64,000 nt of DNA from Leptoclinus maculatus (GCA_032191485.1 JAVDOI010000005.1:8237979-8301978); one strand, 5' to 3'. Counted from the stretch's first letter, positions 24,815 to 37,899 are shown. A program made the numbers and translations. The notes: generated by a model from the sequence alone, not told the origin.

Positions 24815-25866
24815 CAGGGGGGGGGGGCAATTACTGATCCCAAGGGGCCACATGAGAAACAGGGACTGTTGTGGAGGGCCGGACCAATAGACTGAACTCA
24901 ATCCTGCTCTATATTATACCACCTCTTCATAAAAAGCAGTAAATTGTTTGGTTTTAATAAGCTGTGAATGGTAAGAGTAAATATTATGATCAGTGGTGGA
25001 ATATAACTAGTATAAGTACAAATTCAAGGTACTTTACTTTAGTACTTCTATTTTATTGAACTTTGTACTTCCGCTACATCTCAGAGATACATATTGTACT
25101 CTTTACTCCACTACATTTGTCTAACAGCTTTAGTTACTAGTTACTTTGCACATTATAATGTTTCAAACCCTTCCTAACTACCCAAACTGAACAACAGTGT
25201 ATAAAGGAGTTATTATATCCATATATAATAGTACAACACTGGCAGGGTTGACTGACATGTTTCTGCAAAATTACTACTTTAATCACTATTGTTTGTAGTC
25301 CAATTACCTCGTTTTGAGTTTTTCCGTTCAGTGAGAGAAATGTAGTCTGTGTTGAGCTTGAACGAGTTCACTGAAGTCAGGTTGAATGTGTGAGGTGAGG
25401 TGTGAAGGACAGCTGACAGGTGATCGTCAGTGAGGGAGGATCTGGATCTGGATTTGTTAAACTTCATCACAGAGAATGTTTGTTCACAGATGGAGGTCGA
25501 TCCAAAGAGAACCAACATCTTCTCAGCATGCCTCCTCGTGTGTGGAAAGTTCTCTTTGAGAGAAGAATATAAATCCAGCAGTGATACTGACTTAAAGTGC
25601 TCTGCAGTACTGCATCAGACTGCAGGTCAATGAGTTGGAGCTGAACATCACTGGGAGCATTATCCACACTGCACGTGAAGCCCCGAACATGGATGAGTAC
25701 CTGTGGAGGTGATCAACTGATGGTGTGGCTTCTTTCAGGGTGTGCAGGTGGGTGAGAGTGTAACCCTCCATCTTTCTCATGAAAGCCTTCACCAGGCTGT
25801 ACATGTCATGTGCAAACAGGCCCTTGCCTTGTAGTTTGGTATTTAGATCAGTCATTAGTGCAGTGC
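24815..25866 (-). mobile_element. second hAT element fragment (GTF2IRD2/Charlie8-like transposase end)
   Basis: The left edge reads caggggggggggg followed by caattactgatcccaagggg and ggagggccgg, a terminus I associate with the hAT family related to GTF2IRD2. On the minus strand, 25855 to 25285 encodes pieces of the transposase C-terminus in shifting frames: LQGKGLFAHDMYSLVKAFM, then VQLQLIDLQSDAVLQ, then LFGSTSICEQTFSVMKFNKS with the dimerisation motif. The fragment ends where the foldback-like repeat begins (about 25870), so the 5' half is missing. It starts immediately after the 8 bp that follow the previous hAT element. Confidence 0.75.
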
Positions 25867-25870
25867 AGTA

Positions 25871-27612
25871 ATATATGCTTTACAAATGCGTATTAATACT
25901 GCAATTCATGATTAATTAAGGTAGTTACTAGTCATTAGTAAAGTATTTTGTGTGAGCTCATCTAAAGTGAGGACTATTTATGCCTTATAAAGCATTTATA
26001 AATGACATTGAAAGGCCAGCAGTGCCTCAAAACCCATAGTTTTTTAACAGAAAAGGCAAATAGACACAACACAAAGTGATCAAGAACATATCAATATTTA
26101 TTGCAAGATGCAAACAATATACTGTTAAATACAAACCTCTCAGCCATTCAATCATTTAAGAAACAAACAAAGACATTCTCCTTCAGGAGAACATGGCTGG
26201 ATATAACACATTTGTAAATATACAACTGGAGCTAACCAGGAGCTTTGCATATTAGTTTACATTTACTTATTTAACTATTAATTTCATACCAAGCATATCG
26301 ATCTCATTCACATCCACTCCACATATAACAGCTAGTTAGCCATCTGTCACCTGGATCGCTCTATTTACAACGGAGGTGACGCGTTAGCGTGCGCCTGTCT
26401 CAGGACCTCTAGTGCTAGCTGGAAGGCTAGCTGGATACTCATCGTCCATAATGTGTAACGTTACGTGCCATCAAACTAAGAAACACAGACGGGCATTGGA
26501 GGCCCGTCAGCAGTCATTCTTTCTGGCGGAGGTCCGCGCGCCCTTTCAACTTAGGTCGGAGTTTACCATCGCATAAGTGCACTTCCGTATCAGTTCCTGA
26601 GCGAAACGTTTGTCCCACGTTGATGACGTATGAAGCGGTCTTTTCCTTTGTCCGTCCCACATTGATGACGTTTTGAAAGTGGGATTTCGCTCGATTTCAC
26701 TTATTTCGTTTATTGCAAACAATGAGTAGATTCGGCCGGCTGCCATCGGGACATGCAACTGAAGAAAAGTGCGAACAGTGGAGATCGATATGCTTGGTTA
26801 AAATGAATAGTTAAATAAGTAAATGTAAACTAATATGCAAGCTCCTGGTTAGCTCCAGTTGTATATTTACAAATGTGTTATATCCAGCCATGTTCTCCTG
26901 AAGGAGAATGTCTGTTTGTTTCTTACATGAATGAATGCCTGAGAGGTTTGTATTTAACAGTATATTGTTTGCATCTTGCAATAAATATTGATATGTTCTT
27001 GATCACTTTGTGTTGTGTCTATTTGCCTTTTCTGTTAAAAAACTGGGTTTTGAGGCACTGCTGGCCTTTCAATGTCATTTATAAATGCTTTATAAGGCAT
27101 AAATAGTCCTCACTTTAGATGAGCTCACACAAAATACTTTACTAAGGACTAGTAACTACCTTAATAAATCATTAATTAATCATGACTTGCAGTATTAATA
27201 CGCATTCATAAAGCATATATTAACATAGTCCCTAACCATTAGTGCATATCTAAATCATTATATATATAAATGCATGAATAAAGTACATCTAAATAAGTTA
27301 TTAATCATTTACTAACACTTTATAAATTATCTTATTAATCATCTACAACTCCTTAATAATTGGTTTGTAAAATATATAATACTTCATTTACAAATGGAGA
27401 ATCCATCATTTATAAAGTATGAAAACATAATAATAGAACACATAATAGACGAGCTTATTAATCAAGAATAAAACATTTATAACTGTTATGAACTGCATAC
27501 TAATGAATTATTAATGTAGGAACAATGCTTTATAAATGATGAATTAAGTGTTTACTCATACTTAACTAATGCTTCATAGTGTGTAGTTATTATAAAGTGC
27601 TACCCATTATGG
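25871..27612. mobile_element. foldback-like element with long inverted arms
   Basis: The left arm, 25871-26305, is the reverse complement of 26781-27221 in the right arm. The arms meet a central 475-bp unique segment bounded by aagcatatcgatctc and gagatcgatatgctt. The right arm continues to 27612 and is also present alone at 17259-18076. The central segment is CpG-richer and contains two similar phrases, gtcccacgttgatgacgt and gtcccacattgatgacgt. No transposase is recognised, so it is probably non-autonomous. The left arm is shortened at its junction with the hAT fragment. Confidence 0.7.
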
Positions 27613-29576
27613 TAACTGCTGACAGCCTTAAGCTCATCCACTGGATTTTGGAAATATTTTATGAGCACCAAAACCATTAAACTACATTAAGACAGGAAAA
27701 TCCCTAAAGATTAAATAATGACAAGACAAGAAAATGAATTTGAAACTGGTATGATTTAGCTATCCGGATGCAGTGAGTTTAACTTCTGCAAGAAACATAG
27801 AAGCACTTTGAAATCCCCAACAGAGGCTTGAGACTGTACAGTGTGAAGACTCCTTCATATGTGTCTCAGACACCCTAAATAAGCCTGACGATGAGATGAC
27901 GTCTAGTGGTGATCCTTTTAGTGGCCGACGCGCCTTCGAGTTCCTCGGTTGAAACCAGAATCGTGAGGTCCGTGCTGTGCGGTAAATTCTCTCAGTTTTC
28001 TTCACTTCTGCAGGCAAATCGTCCACAAAAACAAAACAAACAGTCTGTATTCGTCCAGCGAATCTAAGACTGTTACCAAGGCTTTTCTTTTAAAAACGGC
28101 AACGTTGTGTCCTTGCCTCCTTACTTGCGAATTGAATCGCATGGACTGGCGATGCGTTTAGGGGTGCTCAGGGGTTTTGTAGTTTGGTGGCTGAGCCACA
28201 GGGGTCCTGGGGAGTCTGTGGGCCTTGACCAACAGGGTCGCAGTATTGATGTTTTATTGCTTTCGCATCTAAACATTCCTTGGAGCTTGTTCTTATCTCA
28301 AACTCAGATCAGGCTGCAGATTTATCTGCAAAATAGGCAGGCCAGATCCCTTTGTTTCAAAGCACATGGTCAGATCCCAACACAATCATTACAAAGCTAA
28401 AGTGGCATGTGTAGACAACATTCAGTATACCTAACGTATGTGGCCTACCAAACAAGTGCTAACACTAGTTGATGATGTGCTGACACACTCTGCTTATGTT
28501 TGGTACAAAGGTTTTTAGGTAGAAACGTAGAAACATAACGTTTTAGAAATGTAAATCTCCTCCAACCTCTCTGGTTAACTAGTATCACTAGCACAGGGTC
28601 AATTTAACAGACTGACCCAAATGACAAACAAAGATTACAGTAGGTGCACAATTTCCAACATATATTGCTATACATTTTCCTCTCTGACCCCTCTCCAAGT
28701 CATTGCCAACTCTACTCAAGAACTCCTGACTGAATGAGACGCGAGCATCCGCAACTAAATAAGTTTGATTGCATTGTTTTCTATTGAAACGCCCTAACTT
28801 GCAGTGAGGGATGCAGCACTGTGCAACGTCTTTTAGAGCTAAACTTTTGTCAGATCTGTTTCTATTTATTCCTGGTACTTGCTTTGAATGCGCCGCAATG
28901 GATAAACTACACAACATCACAGCTTCTGGGTTCCTGTGCAGCTGCAGTGGTTGCACCTTCGATATTTAGATTACTTGCTGACTTCATAGTATGTGTCTGT
29001 TGATGCCAAAGAAATTCTAAAGCTCCCGAACATGACAACTAAATTATAGAGTAGCCTCTATCTTGTAAAGGGTGTTTTTACTAGAGTCGGAGAATGCTTT
29101 TAAGTGTCTTAACGGAGAGCTGAGGCACTTTAACTGCCAAAAGTTGCAAACTGGTATTTGTTTTTTCCTCACATGTAGAGCATGTGATATTCAACAGGTC
29201 CAGCTATTTCTGTCTCCTGTTCTCATCAGCTTTGATCATTGAAATGGGATTCATCAGGTCAGCTGTATTCTATTAATGTCAAAGGTAAAATGTATTCACT
29301 GCATATTCGATCCAATCTAAGACGCAAACAGTCACAATTAAACCATCACCAACCAACACAGTTGAGGCGAGCGCCTTGCTCCAGGGGGGTCATAGTGAAT
29401 CATATCTCAGTGAATCCTTTGGCCCACTTCAGTTTGCATACAAGTTCAGGATACATTTTTTAAAAAGCAATGCAGCCCTTGTTTCTAATCCGGAAATTGA
29501 ATTTGAACGCTGTAAGCAATAACATTTTAGAGACATGTTTACGGAGTCTTGTTGGAAAAACCAGACCCTCCAGAAT
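27613..29576. other. unassigned sequence
   Basis: Several open frames of 60-120 codons occur (for example 28588-28956 on the minus strand), but none shows a recognisable domain, codon bias or splice context that I would trust. No repeat with a second copy in the window was found. Confidence 0.4.
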
Positions 29577-29800
29577 GGCTGTGGCTCAGAGGTAGCGGTT
29601 CATCCTCTAATCAGAAGATTGGTAATCGAGAAAATGTCAATTTTGGTCTCCTGAACGAAAGTCCAGTGTTTGTTGTTTAAGCCCTACTGTCTGCCCTGTG
29701 TGAACTATCTCCTTCTTCATACTACGTCAGTTACTCTGCCTGTAATGCTGCAGGTGAACGTCTCAGACACCGAAGGGCACTAAGCAAGCCGCGTTGAAGC
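29577..29800 (+). mobile_element. tRNA-derived SINE
   Basis: The head ggctgtggctcagaggtagcg resembles a tRNA A box, and gattggtaatcgaga falls where a degenerate B box is expected. Next come the body phrases of a common perciform SINE (ctgtaatgctgcaggtgaacg, accgaagggcactaagcaagc). There are no TSDs that I can define. It is too diverged for a functional tRNA gene. Confidence 0.55.
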
Positions 29801-30640
29801 GTCAGGAGTGAGAACAGGTTGGATCAATGTGCACTGCCCCCTATAAATAAGCAAATAAATAAACTAACATGAATTCTTCGTATGATACCTTACGAAAAGT
29901 GACTACTCATTTTTCGTGTGTTGTCGTACGAAAGCCAGCAACACAAGTCAATTCCCACTCGTTACATACAGTCTTTCTTTCTAAATAAACTTCCTTTTTT
30001 ATTATTTGTATTATTATTATTATAAGTAACTAAGCTTGAGGCTGAGAGCCACAGACACAATAGAAAAGGAAGAAGGTTTTGAACTATACACATTGTTGGT
30101 TTTTGTGAGATTTATTGATAATCACAACAATGGAGATTAAATGGGAACACCACATACATTAAGAGTTTGGTTGGGGTGGTGTAAACCTGTCAATCAAACC
30201 CTGCTGCGGATCACACAATCGAATAGACCACCTGAGAAGGTGGGTCTCCGATCCTCTTCCAAGTGGACTCTGGTGCGGGTCAAACTAACCACAGGATTTG
30301 ATGAGAGCAGATATGTGATTTTACCTTCATTAGTGTGTGGCAGCGATCTACAATAATAAGCCCTAAACTGTACAAGACTACTCATGCACGTGCCTGTGCA
30401 CTCCCCGATGTTATCACCAGTCAACTGGGAGCTTTTGTACAGTCCTGTCTCTAGTTATTAACATGCCATTGATTTGCAGTCTAACATTACTAATAATGCT
30501 TATAATCAGTGAGCTCTTTGTGACATAAATACACATCAGAAGCATTAAAGTGCTGCATAAACTTCTGTCAGACACCAGAATTAGATTTCCCCCCATAGGT
30601 CCTGATGATGCAGGATGACAATCGCCGAAACAGCACTCTA
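29801..30640. other. unassigned sequence
   Basis: AT-rich, with a short att/tat run at about 30000-30025. No gene or repeat family recognised. Confidence 0.4.
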
Positions 30641-31674
30641 AATTATTTCACCGTAAAATAACGGTAACTTACTGGCAGCAAGGACGCCTGTCATTTACTG
30701 TCATTTACGGTGCAGCTGCCGTAATTTACTTTTACGGTATCTTACCGTATACTGGATTACGGCATGTGATAGTAGGATAACTGGGTTTTGCCGTGATTTT
30801 ACGGTATATGCCAGAATGTTACCGTTTATTTACAAAGGGTAAAACAACCCAATACTTTTGCATTTAATTCCCAACAAATAAAAGAATAACAATAGACATT
30901 CAATACATAATTGTTGCAGTTTATTACATCTTCTCAAATAATAAAGGGACATTTGTACATCACAAAACTCACAATGTACTGCATGTTTAGAAGAAAACTA
31001 ATACAATCGTTAATGACCAGCTTAACTGAACTCATTAGCATCAACAGTGTAACATTGAATTAAAATAGCATCAACAGTGTAATAGAACTGCATCACAGTC
31101 TAGCTTGTTAACAAGTCTTATACACATTTATAGTTCATTTGAACTGCATGAACTCACACATGAATGAAAACAATAAGGAGAGAGAACACCTTGAAAGAGG
31201 ACTTGACTGCAGCGTCTGGCTGGTTTCCTCAATCTCTGATGACGAGTGACTGTAAACAAACAAAATAAAAACTTTAGAAACACAATGTTCTGAACTTCTG
31301 GAAAGTTCTATGACATCCAGGATAAACACACTTAAAAGAAGCGTTGGGTGTGTAACTGTGGGTTTGCATGTGCCTCACATGTATAAACACATCAGTGCAA
31401 GTCTTTGCAAAAAGCTAATACAACAATACCACACAGTTTAATTAACAGACTATGTGATGAGCTGATTACGTTAGTGAAGAAATGAAGCTAAGACAATGGA
31501 CCACAATGGACTTCAACAATAAAATGACTTTGATCTGGTTTTAATGTTGCTCCTGGGATAACACACACGTAACGTTACTGTTAGCGTTACCTCAACTGTT
31601 CATCTTCTGCGATTTCTGGTCCGCTCTCCCTTTTGATAATCATCCCGTTCGCTCAATAAGAGCACAAATAAACA

Positions 31675-32030
31675 CGTCTTGAAACACGGACCAAGGAGTC
31701 TAAGGCACGCGCGAATCAGAGGGTGAAGCAAACCCCGTGGCGCAATGAAAGTGAGGGCCAGCGTGCCGGGTGAGGTGTGATCCCGACCCCGCGGCGTCGG
31801 GCACACCACCGGCCCGTCTCGTCCGCACCGTCGGGGAGGTGGAGCGTGAGTGTGTGCGATAGGACCCGAAAGATGGTGAACTATGTCTGGGCAGGGCGAA
31901 GCAGAGGAAACTCTGGTGGAGGCCCGTAGCGGTCCTGACGTGCAAATCGGTCGTCCGACCTGGGTATAGGAGCGAAAGACTAATCGAACCAGTAGCTGGT
32001 TCCCTCCGAAGTTTCCTTCAGGATAGCTGG
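31675..32030 (+). pseudogene. 28S rRNA fragment (about 355 bp)
   Basis: It starts at cgtcttgaaacacggaccaa and carries many invariant 28S phrases in the right order: ggaccaaggagtctaa, tggcgcaatgaaagtgaggg, caccaccggcccgtctcg, ggacccgaaagatggtgaac, tatgtctgggcagggcgaag, gtagcggtcctgacgtgc, aatcggtcgtccgacctggg, ggcgaaagactaatcgaacc-like and tagctggttccctccgaagt. Departures from the usual sequence, such as the lost base in gcagaggaaac, mark it as a pseudogene. The open frames that cross it on the minus strand are artefacts. Confidence 0.9.
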
Positions 32031-32224
32031 TGGAGTTTCCCCCCCCCACTGCATTCACGTGACTATGGTGTATAGAAAGTGTTGAATCATAATTCTCGCG
32101 GTGCCTACGTTACCTGAATTCAACGTGAGGAAGGTCCTCAGCCTTCTTTGTTATGCTGTCACTCATGATGCCACGCCCCTCTCAGTTGATGCCACGCCCC
32201 CCACGTTAGATCAGGGTCAAAAGT

Positions 32225-32475
32225 CTGAACTGAAAAAAACTTTCTGAAAGTGAAAAAAACGACATTTGAATCTGAAAATATAAAATCTGAAACTGAAAAA
32301 TATAAGACCTCAAATATCAAAATATATATGAAAGTGAAAAATTAAAAAAAAATTCTAGAACTGAATCAAAATTATATTCAATCCAAAAAAACTGTTGAAA
32401 CTTGAACTTTCAGGTTAAAATTTCTTTTTCAAATGAACAAAACTTTTGACCTGGATTTAGCTCCATAGTTAGCGA
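32225..32475 (+). repeat. A-rich dispersed repeat, second copy at 59755-60015
   Basis: The run gaatctgaaaatata, then acctcaaatatcaaaatata, then tgaaagtgaaaaatt, then attctagaactgaatcaaaa is shared in order with 59755-60015. The later phrase (acctggatttagctccat / tctggatttgtctccatg) is also shared. Family unknown. Confidence 0.7.
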
Positions 32476-33070
32476 GCTAACCTTTCTAAGGCTAATTTAG
32501 CTCGAGCTAGCTAACATTACAGAGCTAGCTCCACCAATATAAGCAACCTAATGTAAACCGACCAAGTGAAACATTATCTGAGATGTTAACAGTTCAATAA
32601 TCATAAAGACAAAACAATACTGGAGACTTTGAATTTCGGGTGATAAGCGTAACGCTACCTCGGCTCCTCGTTGATCTCCACATGGAATATAGTCAGGAGG
32701 AGGAACTGAAGCTGTCGTGTCCAAAGTCACGTTCAGGAGCAGTCGGTCACGTCACTCAAAAAGGACTTTTAGGCAATAACCAGTTTGAATAATAAAAATA
32801 TGTCATTACAGACACGTTAACCTACAATAGACAGTACGATGTAGATGGATTGTGATTCACTGAACTTGTATAGAGAAGCGTATTCCCACCACTTCACAGA
32901 AAATACTGTATCATGCTGATAAATTACGGTAGTCTGCTGTTATTGTTAATTTACGGCATTAACTGTTAATTTACATGCGAGGGATGAACATTTAACTGTA
33001 TGTTACAGTTATTATGAAATACTGTAAGATACCGTTGAAAATCCACCGTAGATTTACAGCAATTCATGAC

Positions 33071-36000
33071 AGTGCGTCCAATCGACAGGTTTCCTGTCAG
33101 TCTGTATAATGTCCTGTTTAAAAGTCAGTGTGACCAGGGAACCAGACCAGAAATTGAATGCAACAATACATCACGGCTTCTTATGGTAATTTTCACTCAA
33201 CTACAGGTGTGAAACCACCCTAAGAAGCCGTTTTTACCCAAGCTAGGAGCGCTTGAGAGCTCTTTTGTGGGGCAGCGTTTTTCTCAGCTCAGACATTTTG
33301 GTTGCGTCTGGTTGCTCTATATGATAAGAGATATCCATCAGCACAAGGAAAAGTATACTTGTTCTGGGTAAAGCAGAACATGTACCATAAACCCAGAACT
33401 GTCCAGTTCATTGTCTATGGAGCAGTTCACCACTTTAAACTTGAGTTTGAGCACTCTACTTTTTGGATTTGGGAGAGGGTTGTTCATGTTTAGTAATATG
33501 TTTGGACTGTTGTAGACCATTTTGAAAAGTTCCTCTTTTTTTAAGTTGCTGTTTCACTGAACAAAAATCACAAGAAAACATCCTTAATGACAAAAAGAAA
33601 GACATAGTTCCTCTTTAATGTCGATCTTATCCTTTGAATATGAGTAAACTGCCAAAAGATTGATAAAAAAATGTGTTTTTTTCTTTTCAGCAGTTTTAAT
33701 TGTTGTAATAGCATTAATTTAATTAATTTTTTTGATGGCAGCTTCCTCCCTCCCAGGCCCTGTTATTCTTGCTTTCTTGCTACAACATTAATTTGAAGCC
33801 CTGGCTGGTAAAAAGGAGACATAATGAGTATAATTGCTGAGTGAACTTTTGCAATAAAAAACATTTATGAGCCACTCATGTCACTGTTTTTTAATCATGT
33901 CATAATCATGTCTATATGTTTAATGTATTAAATGTGCTGTGCTTCTTTGGTTGAAGAAAGATCCCTTCATGAAAAACAAATACGGGTAAACCTGACATCT
34001 ATCTCATGCAGTGTGAAGTCTTACAAACGTCTTGTGGGTTTTTAAGATACAAAGCGGCCTCATGCTGCAACATTCACAACATAAGCCCTCAGTCTGGATG
34101 CCATGAGTCTGTGAAGTGGCTGTAACCTCAGGCTTCATTTCAGAGATCTGCAAAGGTTTGTAGGCGCCTCTAATCTATACAGCAAAGGTAAGCTAGCAAG
34201 GGGTTATTAACTCCAACTCAACAAAGTTAGAAGGGACAAACACACAGGTCATTTATGGACCAGATGTTTGACTGCTTTTCAGGTTCTTCTTTAAATACGC
34301 CTCCAACTCCTCAACAAGGTTAACACTTCCTCTCCCTGTTTCCTCGCTCACTGTGCAGCATGGAATGAGATTGGGGTTGCTAAAACTAACTTTTGCACAG
34401 CTGTAGGTCAACAGGTGCGTAGGAGAATACCCATGGTCCACAATATAGAACTAAATACTTTCAAAAGGTATCAGTATCAGCTTTTAAAAATGTATAACAT
34501 TCTGAATATTCTAAATCCAGGCTTTAAATGTGTCCAACTTCAGACATTTGTTTGAGGGCAGTGACTAAACTGTTTCAAATGTAATGTCTCAGAAATGGGA
34601 TACATATCAGTGTGACAAGACTGGGTTTGGGAAACTTTGAACAGCTGATAGGCACACAGTTAAGGGCATTTCTTTACAGAATTAGGGCAAAACTCTTTGA
34701 TTCTCTGTAGCGGTGGCGGTGACGCTGGCTGGATGTATTAGTCCTCGCATGGTGGCCGTGTACATATTACTAGAGTGGAAGAGTAGAGAAGTGGTAGTGA
34801 CCCGTCAGACACGGGAGAGTCAGTCACTCCCACACAACCAATCCAGAACCATAATAAGAGTAAAACAGACCTGTTCCAGTGGTAATGGATGTAATTACTG
34901 CCACAACAAGCATCAGAACAAGCAGTAACATTATGTTGCCCTGTCTCAAAGAAATTCTGTTCATGCATGTTTGTCTGCCACTTATCCAAAGAAAACATAT
35001 TTGCTGGTGGGACTATGTTGCTATGCGATGTTTATGTTTCTTATATGCTATACTTTGGTATTGCACAGAAGATGCAGGAAAGGGATTGGGGTGGTTATGT
35101 TAAAACAATGAAAGCTCTTTGGTGAAAGTGGATATAATGAAAATGTTTGCCGGTATGGCAATGTTAGATTGGATCGACATGGAATGTTTTACAGACATTC
35201 ATATTCACGAGGATGAAACCTAATGACTTTGGTGATCCCAAAGATACTTGCATGTTCAAGAACAGCCTGACAGAGCTGCTATAGCATGACTGCAAACTTT
35301 TAGTCTGGTTATATCAACAGGTATTTTCTTAACCACCAATGAAAAATGACAGGTTAACTTCTTCCCCTTCTGGACACTCATTTCTCCTCTACTCTGCCTG
35401 TGATGTAGTGTTGTGTCACTCAGGCTGACTGTCAGACTCTACCTGCTCAGCACCAACAGACAAAGACACAAGCTGAGACTGAACATCAAGCTGTTTGTAT
35501 GATTGTTGGCGATGAGATCAAGTTGAGTCAAATAGATCATTAAAGCTCTGTACATTATATTAATCATTTTGGGTTCATGCAAACCACAACAGTGAATCTG
35601 TTCCACGGCCTACTGTATGAGTGTGTATGTTGGTGTGCCCCTATCTTTGTGAGAATCTCACAGTTAGGTACAGTTAGGATTCTGTTTAACTGAGTTAAGC
35701 ATGGGGTACTAGAGGCCAAAGTTAGGGTCTGATGAAGAGAGAGAGAGAGAGAGACAGTATTGCACAATCACAACAGACATAAAGGGACATTTTACTGCTC
35801 CCTCAGGGCATATGAGTTTAAAGCTGCCTTCAAAGTCTTTTTTTTCCAACTCTCTACATCCCTTAAGATGAATGGTTCCATCTTTGCACACAACAGAGGA
35901 ATGTGTACATACTTATGTGTAATTTAAAGTAATCGGTCTTAGACACATCAGAACAGGGTCCTGTCAGTCGTCTATATGCAAATAAAGTCTTCCAACTAGT

Positions 36001-36360
36001 TGACTAGCAAATCAGATCCAAGACAAAACAGATTTTTGAGTACAGATTGTGTCGTATCCTTGTTAGGCATGTGTTTGCACATGTATCATATTATGTTTTC
36101 AGGAACATTGGACAGGAACGTCCCAGTTTAAAGTACTCCAATAGAGTGCATAGGAACGAGTCCTCAAACCCATTAAGAGTCGGTCTCTGTGCACTTCCGG
36201 CTCCCTTGTCTCAGACTCAATGTGTATTTTAATGTGTTTGTTGTGAGATGTCTGAAATCAGGTCTGCGGTTAACACAAGTGAAGATATTTGAACATTTGG
36301 TTCTATAGAACACAAAACTCCAGCACACTGTGTTCTTCACTTGCGTTCAGAGATATTTAG
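33071..36360. other. unassigned sequence
   Basis: No gene recognised. A short (GA)n run lies at about 35735-35755. Open frames are short and without similarity. Confidence 0.45.
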
Positions 36361-36804
36361 TGACAACGTTTCGGGGCATCGACCTTCATCAGGTAGCGAC
36401 CCGATGTCATCACCAACACACTAGTCCACCTTTAGCTTTGTGGTGAAGTCATGTCATCAAAAATCATGAAGTGGTGTTCATTTGGGAAGATTATTTTGCT
36501 GAACAAGAAGTATTATGAACGTTTGGTCACCACAGAGCACAACCCAAAATCCAATGATCGTCGAGTGAACCAGGGAGACGCTAACTTCCTGTTAAAGAGC
36601 TTTTTTTACAATTGTTTACACGTTTTCTGAAAGCATACCTCATATTCTCAGAACTCTAAATCCCAAAACACAGTGAACAATGATCCTTCATCATGCAAAA
36701 TGTACTCAATAAATATGTTTGTAATGCTATATCAACAATTATAAGGAGCTCATATGAACGGTTAACACGTTTCTAATGAGTGGCGGTTGGTAAACTGTAT
36801 AGTT

Positions 36805-36995
36805 CTTTTCTAGTCTCCCGACCACTCAAACTACATGGCATCATTCACCCATTCACACTCATCAGGATACCATGCAAGGTGCCACCTGCCCGTCCGAACT
36901 ATCTGACATTCATACCCATTCAAACAGCAGAGCCGGGATCCAACTGACAGTCCTCTGACTGAAGGACGACCCGCTGTAACACTGAGCTAACACTA
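36805..36995 (-). mobile_element. tRNA-derived SINE, minus strand
   Basis: Read on the minus strand it begins tagctcagtgttacagcggg (A box) and continues with gtcgtccttcagtcagagga and ttggatcccggctctgc (B-box region). A body with gtgtgaatgggtgaatgatg follows, a combination typical of a widespread fish SINE. Confidence 0.65.
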
Positions 36996-37630
36996 AATGC
37001 TTATAATGATCTCAGAATAAACGTTATGTTGTTTGCATTTGTTGGACTTGTGGTAAACATAACCATGGGGTCTATAGGAGTAAAGGGTTTAATAGTGAAC
37101 TAATGAAGTCCATGTGCGTTTGAAGTCCTCCGTCTGTGTTTAATTCAGGCCTCGACCTGTTTAACTGTAGACAACAGGAAGCAGTCTGTGCTTTACTGCA
37201 GGATTACCACAACCTGTTTGACAGCAGCTTAACAAGCCTTCACTCATCTGCACTCTGTTCATTTCTTCGGCAAAACAAATGCTCTTTTATTGCTCTTTTT
37301 ATTGAATGAATTGCTTGTTGTTATAAGACAGCTACCTATAGGTCCAGGATGGTAACCCAGACTGAGCAATGCATCTGGTTATTATCTGTGGATTAAGACG
37401 AAAACGTCTACTTATTATCACATCGTATATCTCTGGAAAACCATTGATTGGGGAGAAAACACAGACAGAAACTCTCCGTATCTTATCGAGTATCTTGGAA
37501 TTTAGATCTGCGTGTAAAGAATGTGGAATATCCTGCAAAACTACACGGGCATCTGAAGTCATCTGAAGTCATTTTCAACAAGGATAAATGGCACAGTGAA
37601 ATAATTCCAGCCAGGGCTGTGAGTCTGTCT
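36996..37630. other. unassigned sequence upstream of the first GLIPR2-like gene
   Basis: No recognised gene or repeat up to the left edge of the duplicated segment near 37631. Confidence 0.4.
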
Positions 37631-37668
37631 CCTCCTACATGTAGAAGAGGAGGGAGTGGACCGGCTCA

Positions 37669-37676
37669 TATAAATA
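37669..37676 (+). promoter_or_regulatory. TATA box of GLIPR2-like copy 1
   Basis: tataaata within ctcatataaataccgac lies about 55 bp before the donor site of a short non-coding first exon (ccctgaacag/gtgagt, exon end 37731). The same arrangement occurs in copy 2 at 50155. Confidence 0.6.
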
Positions 37677-37899
37677 CCGACTTCACGACAGCAAAAGAAC
37701 GTTGCAGGACATCCCTCCAGACCCTGAACAGGTGAGTGCAGGAGGTTATTTACTGTTGATAGGTAATACCTGCTTTATGAAATATTTGTAACTCAATTTC
37801 TAATCATTTAAAATAATGTATTGATTATTTTAGTGTATTTTTGTTAATCATTTATAACTGTGTTCTTATGTCATTTCAGCATTCATAACCCCAGACACA

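Larger units (their letters stand above)
30644..33070. mobile_element. probable non-autonomous DNA transposon with acggtaa-rich ends
   Basis: The first ~190 bp (caccgtaaaataacggtaact...) and the last ~180 bp (aaattacggtag...ataccgttgaaaatccaccg) are packed with taccgtaa/ttacggta phrases in both orientations. Such termini occur in some abundant fish DNA transposons. The interior contains a 28S rRNA fragment, an A-rich repeat block and gctagctaac-type filler. I see no transposase and cannot fix exact ends or a target duplication. Confidence 0.4.

Noticed and set aside
31600..32058. 152- and 81-codon frames on the minus strand
   Set aside because: They are antisense to the 28S rRNA fragment; GC-rich rRNA complements often give open frames.
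36364..36400. Hammerhead-ribozyme-like core on the minus strand (ctgatgaagg...ccccgaaacg, then gttgtc), as found in Penelope-like elements
   Set aside because: The CTGATGA and GAAAC boxes and a weak stem II can be drawn, but the sequence 5' of the core does not pair with the bases after the putative cleavage site, so stem I fails. A similar phrase at 30601 has no convincing stem II.
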